DNA of 10,330 nucleotides. Origin: Actinophytocola sp045807065 (GTDB taxonomy: Bacteria; Actinomycetota; Actinomycetes; Mycobacteriales; Pseudonocardiaceae). The stretch lies in contig NZ_JBJMIE010000263.1 in assembly GCF_045807065.1 (NCBI RefSeq), positions 1-10,330 on the forward strand, written 5' to 3'. Made by a program: the position numbers and the translations under genes. The notes below the pieces were generated by a model, which saw only the letters and a list, made by a program, of their open reading frames with translations, ran no database searches and was not told the origin of the DNA. Numbering within the stretch: the first letter of the stretch is position 1; each line of letters starts with the position of its first letter. Below are positions 6,151 through 10,330 of this stretch, one piece after another.

Positions 6151-6349
6151 ACCTCACCACGACGACGGCGGTGGTGGCGGCACCACCGGCGGCCGGTCGT
6201 CGCAGGTGATGGTATTCGGGAGCATCCACGGGGCGAGCCAGCCGCCGTCGTTGCCGCCCAGGTCGGTGAGCGTGAACTCCGAGCCAGTCGGCGGGAAGTT
6301 GAACGAGCCGCAGTTGTTCACGCCAACGGCGCCGACGTGCCGGGCGTCG
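6151..6349 (-). repeat. Source copy of the 199-bp duplication
   Basis: 3' end of the intact GH87-like gene plus 3 bp after its stop, 196/199 identical to 5462-5660, same orientation. One end of the duplicated unit falls right at the gene end; the other is inside the coding region. Confidence 0.95.
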
Positions 6350-8145
6350 GTGTTCTCGAACGACGCGCTGCCCCGGGACCGGGCGCTGAGCACCGAGGTG
6401 CCCGTGCCGTCCACGCGGTTGTCCCGGAAGTGCACGTCGGTGATCGAGTACTGGTCCTTCACCGGCCAGTCGCTGACGAACATGATCGCGTTGTAGGTGT
6501 TGTCCAGGAAGTGGTTGCCCACCACCTGGACGTCCGCGGCCAGGTCGCGCTCCAGCGCGTAGAACCAGATGGCGCCGAGGCCGATCTCCCAGTTCAGCTC
6601 GTAGGTGCCCGCGCGGACCGTGGTGTTCGCGCTCACCCACACGTGCCCGGTGAACGGCTCCGCACCGAACCGCGACCCCAGGTGGATGCCGCTGCCCTCG
6701 CGGACCGGGTCGGCGACCAGGTTCGCCGACACCGTGTTGTCGGTCCCGCCGTACAGGGCGATCCCGTTGGCCAGCACCGGCGACTGCACGGTGTTGTGGT
6801 CGAACGTGTTGCGCGCGTCCTGCGTGTGCTCCGCCCACATCGCGAGCCCGTCGTCGCCGGTGTTGCGGATGAAGTTGTCGCGCACCACCGAGTCCGTGAC
6901 GCCGGTGTGGAAGTTCAGCGCGTCCGCGATCTGGTCGGCGATCACGTTGCCCTGGACCGTGAGCCGGGTCATCGGGCCGTCGAACCACATGCCCACCTTC
7001 GTGTGGTGGAGGTACAGCCCCACCAGCGACGAGTCGCTCAGCGCGCCGCCGATGCCGTTGACCTGGTCGGTGTCGATGCGCTCGCGGACGTCGCCCTCGA
7101 TGGCGAAGCCCGACAGGTGCACGTTCACACTGCCGCCCTCGGCGGCCGGACGACCGTAGAAGCCGACGCCGGTGTGCACCGAGCCGTCCGGTGCCGGCGG
7201 GTCGAGTGCCACCTCGTGACCCCGGACGGTCGTGTACCAGCTGCCGGCGCCCGTGATCGTCACGTCGTCGACGACGATGTGCCGGTTCACCTGGAACGTG
7301 CCCGGCGGCAGGTACACCGGGGCGTTGAGCCACCGCGCCAGCGCGACGGCCCGCTCGAACGCCGTCGCGGAGTCCCGCCGGCCCGTCGGGTCCGCGCCGA
7401 ACAGCCGCACGTCCAGCGCGCCGCGCACCACCCGGGGCGCGCCGACCAGCTCCGAGTCCAGCAGGTCGACGACCGTCCACGCGGCACGGTCGCTCGCGGT
7501 GAGCCGGATCGTGTCGCCGGCCCGGTAGGTCCTGCCGAGCGACAGGCGCTGCTCGTCGTAGAAGTGGGTGGGGCGGAAGGGTTTCTGGATCACCGGCGGT
7601 GGGCTCGTCTGCGCCGGCACGCAGTCGCACTCGGTGATCCACCAGTCCGGGTGCAGCAGGTCCGCGTTCGGGTCGTTGGTGAAGGGGTACTGGTTGTACA
7701 GCCAGGAGTACCGCGACGTGAGCGTCAACGTCGCCCGGTGCCGGCCGTTCACGGCCACGTCGAGCGGCGCGGTGATGCCGCCGCCGTCGCGCGCGTCCGG
7801 GATGCTGTACCGCACGGTGATCGCGTTCGCCTCGCGCGGCAACGTGAACTCGACGTACTGCCCGGGCGTGAGCCGCACCGCGGACCGCCCGGACGCCTCG
7901 GCGGGCAGGGTGTAGGCGGTGCGGTCCGGACCGATGACCGTGCCGTCGGTGTGCGCGTTCTCAGCCTCCTGCTCGAGGAACGGCACGTCCGCCCCGCGCC
8001 CCGCCACGAGCGCGGGATCCAGGGCGGCCCTGGTCACGACCGGCGCCGCGGGTGGTCGTTCCGCCGCCGCCACGCCACCACCTCCGACAAGGCCCGCGAC
8101 GAGACCCGCGACCGACACCACCGCACACGCACGTGACCACACCAT
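6154..8145 (-). CDS. Secreted GH87-like alpha-1,3-glucanase (mycodextranase type)
   Basis: A 663-residue protein from ATG 8145, with AGGAGG (CCTCCT at 8152-8157) 6 nt upstream; a GTG 14 codons earlier lacks this support. Residues 1-28 form a Sec signal ending VAAAE. Residues about 54-235 form a carbohydrate-binding-like domain (FLEQEAENA, IGPDRT, AEASGRSAV, GQYVEFTLP, VRYSIPD, HFYDEQR). Residues 243-640 form a right-handed beta-helix beginning LDVRLFGADPTGRRDSATAF. The GH87-like signature is IADALNFHTGV (Asp408) followed by NTGDDGLAMW (Asp431, Asp432). Spacings of 23 and 24 residues match, from memory, the three catalytic aspartates of characterised GH87 enzymes. Likely role: degrading fungal-wall or biofilm alpha-1,3-glucan outside the cell. 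Known bacterial GH87 enzymes are often longer with extra binding modules; this is close to a minimal form, ending in a Pro-rich tail. Another beta-helix polysaccharidase is the alternative. Confidence 0.8.
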   Translation of the reverse strand: MVWSRACAVVSVAGLVAGLVGGGGVAAAERPPAAPVVTRAALDPALVAGRGADVPFLEQEAENAHTDGTVIGPDRTAYTLPAEASGRSAVRLTPGQYVEFTLPREANAITVRYSIPDARDGGGITAPLDVAVNGRHRATLTLTSRYSWLYNQYPFTNDPNADLLHPDWWITECDCVPAQTSPPPVIQKPFRPTHFYDEQRLSLGRTYRAGDTIRLTASDRAAWTVVDLLDSELVGAPRVVRGALDVRLFGADPTGRRDSATAFERAVALARWLNAPVYLPPGTFQVNRHIVVDDVTITGAGSWYTTVRGHEVALDPPAPDGSVHTGVGFYGRPAAEGGSVNVHLSGFAIEGDVRERIDTDQVNGIGGALSDSSLVGLYLHHTKVGMWFDGPMTRLTVQGNVIADQIADALNFHTGVTDSVVRDNFIRNTGDDGLAMWAEHTQDARNTFDHNTVQSPVLANGIALYGGTDNTVSANLVADPVREGSGIHLGSRFGAEPFTGHVWVSANTTVRAGTYELNWEIGLGAIWFYALERDLAADVQVVGNHFLDNTYNAIMFVSDWPVKDQYSITDVHFRDNRVDGTGTSVLSARSRGSASFENTDARHVGAVGVNNCGSFNFPPTGSEFTLTDLGGNDGGWLAPWMLPNTITCDDRPPVVPPPPPSSW

Positions 8146-8151
8146 TGCCGG

Positions 8152-8157
8152 CCTCCT
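8152..8157 (-). promoter_or_regulatory. Strong ribosome binding site of the glucanase gene
   Basis: AGGAGG on the minus strand, 6 nt before ATG 8145. It decides against the upstream in-frame GTG at 8187. Confidence 0.85.
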
Positions 8158-8201
8158 CGCCAGGGACGGTGAGGAGACGATAGGCACCGGACTACATCAC
8201 G

Positions 8202-8215
8202 CGCAAGATTTTGCG
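8202..8215. promoter_or_regulatory. Candidate operator upstream of the glucanase gene
   Basis: CGCAAGATTTTGCG is an inverted repeat (CGCAA, GATT centre, TTGCG) about 57 bp before the glucanase start, in an unusually AT-rich stretch (about 8191-8237) that must carry its promoter. TTGAAA on the minus strand (8218-8223) could be a -35 element, but no clear -10 follows. The size and position suit a LacI- or TetR-type repressor; which regulator is unknown. It might instead be part of the end of the YihY transcript. Confidence 0.35.
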
Positions 8216-8237
8216 TACTTTCAATCGAAGAATTGCA

Positions 8238-9164
8238 TCAATCCATCGCCCGGGTATCACGCGGCTCCAGGAAGGGCTCGACGTCCTCCGGGTGGCCCTC
8301 CTCGATCTCCCGCCCCCGGATCAGCTCCGCGTCGAACTCGGCCCCGAACAGCACCGCCAGGTTCGAGATCCACAACCAGACGAGGAACACGACCACACCG
8401 GCGAGCGAGCCGTAGACCTTGTTGTACGACGCGAAGTTGGCCACGTAGAACGCGAAGCCCAGCGACGCGATCACCCACACCGCCACCGAGAGGATGCTGC
8501 CGGGCGTGAGCCACCGGAACCCCGGCTGCCGCACGTTCGGCGACGCCCAGAACAGCAACGCGATCGCCAGGCTCACGAGCGCCGCCAGCACCGGCCACTT
8601 CGCGATGTCCCACACCGTGACGAACGTGGAGCCGAGCCCCACCATGTTGCCGAGCCACCGGGCGACCCCGCCGGTGATGACCACGCCGAGCACGGTCACG
8701 GCCAGCAGGACCACCATCGTGAGCGTCAGCGCCAGTCGCAGCGGGACCGTCTTCCAGACCGGGCGGCCCTCCTCGACCTCGTAGATCGAGTTGGACGCGC
8801 GGATGAAACCGCCGATGTAGCCCGAGGACGCCCACACCGCGCTCGCCAGGCCGATGATCGCGACCGGTCCGGCGACCGATGCCTTCCCCTCCAACTGGTG
8901 TACGACGTTCACCAGCATGTCGCGCGCCTGCCCCGGCGCGAGCTGGCGCAGGTTGTCGATCAGCGGCTGCGTCACCGACTCGCCGATGAGCCCGACCAGG
9001 CTGATCAGCACCACGACCGCGGGGAACAGCGACAGGATGCTGTAGTAGGTGAGCGCGGCGGCCCAGTCGGCCAGCTTGTCGTCCATGAACTCCCGGAACG
9101 TCCGCTTCAACGCACCCCACCACGCGTGCCTCGGCAGGTCCACCGGGGTTTCCGCAAGTGCCAT
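8238..9164 (-). CDS. YihY/BrkB (UPF0761) family inner-membrane protein
   Basis: A 308-residue protein, typical for the family once misnamed ribonuclease BN; its biochemical role is still unsettled, with envelope or transport functions suspected. Family signs: the N-terminal amphipathic part followed by DWAAALTYYSILSLFPAVVV (33-52), SGYIGGFIRASNSIYEVEEG (114-133), RPVWK (134-138), and the C-terminal YNKVYGSLAGVVVFLVWLW (247-265) with LFGAEFDAEL (272-281). About six hydrophobic segments are visible: 40-62, 99-118, 142-165, 190-207, 222-242 and 252-275. ATG 9164 is chosen because GAGGAG lies 6 nt upstream and the homology-like part starts just after; the frame stays open upstream but that stretch looks like a shadow of the protease gene. 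The gap to the glucanase gene downstream on the same strand is 92 bp, so separate promoters are likely. Confidence 0.95.
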   Translation of the reverse strand: MALAETPVDLPRHAWWGALKRTFREFMDDKLADWAAALTYYSILSLFPAVVVLISLVGLIGESVTQPLIDNLRQLAPGQARDMLVNVVHQLEGKASVAGPVAIIGLASAVWASSGYIGGFIRASNSIYEVEEGRPVWKTVPLRLALTLTMVVLLAVTVLGVVITGGVARWLGNMVGLGSTFVTVWDIAKWPVLAALVSLAIALLFWASPNVRQPGFRWLTPGSILSVAVWVIASLGFAFYVANFASYNKVYGSLAGVVVFLVWLWISNLAVLFGAEFDAELIRGREIEEGHPEDVEPFLEPRDTRAMD

Positions 9165-9254
9165 GACCGTCTCCTCAACCGCAGTTCCGGTCAGCTGGAC
9201 TACCCCGAGCGAGGGCGTGCAACGCATCGGCCGGCGAGCGCGTGGGTAGAGACC
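9165..9254. promoter_or_regulatory. Divergent intergenic region between YihY and protease genes
   Basis: These 90 bp must hold the start signals of both divergent genes. On the minus side GAGGAG sits 6 nt before ATG 9164. On the plus side only a weak GTAGAG precedes ATG 9255. TTGCAC on the minus strand (reverse complement at 9234-9229 region) is a poor -35 candidate without a matching -10. No clear operator is seen. Confidence 0.35.
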
Positions 9255-10330
9255 ATGAACCTGCGCAGAACCATCGGCGCCGTCGCCGGGCTCGTCGTCG
9301 CGGCCTCCCTGGTCGCCGCGAGCCCTGCCGGCGCCCAGGACCCGGCCGCGAGGGAGGCCGTCGCCGGGTCCCCGCGGACCGTCACCCTGCTCACCGGTGA
9401 CCAGGTCCGCGTCGTCGACGGCGTGGTCGCCGGCGTCCGGATGGCCGCCGGCCGCGAGACCCAACGGGTGTGGCGGTACGAGCTGAACGGCCACCAGTAC
9501 GTGGTCCCCGCCGACGCCGTCCGGCTCCTCCAGGACGACCGGATCGACAAGCGCCTCTTCGACGTCACCGAACTTCAGCGGCAGGGCCTCGACGACGCGT
9601 CGGCCAGGACCGTGCCGCTGATCGTCCAGGGCGCGGCGCCGCGGGCCGCGCGACGCACGGCCGCCGTTCCCGCCCGCGGGCTCACCGTCGTCGAGGCACC
9701 CAAGAACGGTGCCGCCTGGCCGGAGCTGAGCGCCACCGCGAAGGCCCGGACCGCCACCGGCAAGATCTGGCTCAACGGCCGCGTCCAGCCGCTGCTCGAG
9801 GACAGCGTGCCCCAGATCGGCGCGCCCCAGGCGTGGGCCGCCGGGTTCACCGGCGCCGGCGCCAAGGTCGCGGTGCTCGACACCGGGTACGACCCGACGC
9901 ATCCCGACCTCGCGGGTGCCGTGCTCGCACAACAGGACTTCACCGGCGAGGGCATCACCGACACCGTCGGCCACGGCACCCACGTGGCGAGCACCATCGC
10001 GGGCACCGGCGCCGCGTCGGGCGGCCTGCGCAAGGGCGTCGCGCCCGGCGCGAAGCTGTTGGTGGGCAAGGTGCTCGGCGAGTACGGCGGGACCGAGGCC
10101 CAGGTCATCGCCGGCATGCAGTGGGCGGTGGACCAGGGCGCCGACGTCGTCAACATGAGCCTCGGCAACGACGCCCCCACCGACGGCACGGACCTGCTGT
10201 CCCAGACGCTCGACGAGCTGTCCGACTCCAGCGGCACCCTGTTCGTCGTGGCCGCCGGCAACTCCGGCGCCCGCGAGACCATCGGCAGCCCCGGCGCGGC
10301 GGACCGCGCGCTCACCGTCGGCAGCGTCAC
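9255..10330 (+). CDS. Secreted subtilisin-family (S8) serine protease, 3' end outside window
   Basis: ATG 9255 opens a frame that is still open at the window end (358 complete codons). Residues 1-27 form a signal peptide (NLRR, hydrophobic core, ASPAGA, cleavage before Gln28). A pro-region of about 160 residues follows, starting VTLLTGDQVRVV, typical of large actinomycete subtilases. The catalytic domain begins around residue 185 (VPQIGAPQAW). Visible active-site motifs are VAVLDTGYDPTHPDL (Asp209), GHGTHVAS (His240) and VVAAGNSG (oxyanion Asn336); the GTS-type serine motif must lie beyond the edge. The large pro-region suggests a long secreted enzyme of 1000 or more residues, possibly with C-terminal domains. 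The ribosome site is weak (GTAGAG). It is divergent from the YihY gene with a 90-bp gap. Confidence 0.95.
   Translation, partial: MNLRRTIGAVAGLVVAASLVAASPAGAQDPAAREAVAGSPRTVTLLTGDQVRVVDGVVAGVRMAAGRETQRVWRYELNGHQYVVPADAVRLLQDDRIDKRLFDVTELQRQGLDDASARTVPLIVQGAAPRAARRTAAVPARGLTVVEAPKNGAAWPELSATAKARTATGKIWLNGRVQPLLEDSVPQIGAPQAWAAGFTGAGAKVAVLDTGYDPTHPDLAGAVLAQQDFTGEGITDTVGHGTHVASTIAGTGAASGGLRKGVAPGAKLLVGKVLGEYGGTEAQVIAGMQWAVDQGADVVNMSLGNDAPTDGTDLLSQTLDELSDSSGTLFVVAAGNSGARETIGSPGAADRALTVGSV

Noticed and set aside
6337..8136. Plus-strand ORF of 599 codons opposite the glucanase
   Set aside because: Arg/Val/His-rich shadow of the minus-strand gene, which has a signal peptide, ribosome site and catalytic motifs.
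9165..9983. N-terminal extension of the YihY frame up to 9983
   Set aside because: It lies opposite the protease gene, has low-complexity Gly/Arg/Asp composition, and the family-like sequence with a good ribosome site starts at 9164.

Overview
The window is about 70% GC or more, with strong G/C bias at third codon positions and GTG/TTG starts. Its gene types (secreted Tat and Sec enzymes, VanZ/RDD membrane proteins, a large secreted subtilase) are typical of a soil actinomycete. A Pseudonocardiales-type genome (Lentzea, Saccharothrix or Actinosynnema-like) is my guess; no marker gene here settles the genus.

Layout: (1) 1-2624 (+), the 3' part of a large glycoside hydrolase-like gene (GH106/GH2-type beta-sandwich domains) whose start lies outside the window. 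It is interrupted in frame by two unusual DNA blocks: a 36-nt-periodic array (288-755) and a palindrome-rich block holding two copies of a 35-bp core (about 2040-2280). (2) 2761-4338 (+), a Tat-exported PhoD-type alkaline phosphatase. (3) 4326-5450 (-), a VanZ-RDD fusion membrane protein whose end overlaps the phoD end. (4) 5451-5873, a gene-poor stretch holding a composite fossil: a 199-bp near-identical copy of the 3' end of the downstream glucanase gene joined to a diverged RDD fragment. (5) 5874-6149 (+), a small two-helix membrane protein. (6) 6154-8145 (-), a secreted GH87-like alpha-1,3-glucanase. (7) 8238-9164 (-), a YihY/BrkB family membrane protein. (8) 9255-10330 (+, cut by the window edge), a secreted subtilisin-family protease.

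The genes do not form one pathway or an obvious multigene operon; strands alternate, and two convergent pairs (phoD/VanZ-RDD and small membrane protein/glucanase) overlap or nearly touch. The shared theme is the cell surface: two polysaccharide-active enzymes, a phosphatase and a protease that are secreted, plus three membrane proteins. I found no defence system, CRISPR array, transposase, tRNA or rRNA.

The most interesting material is structural. One coding gene has absorbed two repetitive DNA blocks without losing frame, and a rearrangement scar between the glucanase and VanZ-RDD genes records a past duplication and deletion. The fossil leaves a chimeric ORF ending two codons before, and in frame with, the VanZ-RDD start.
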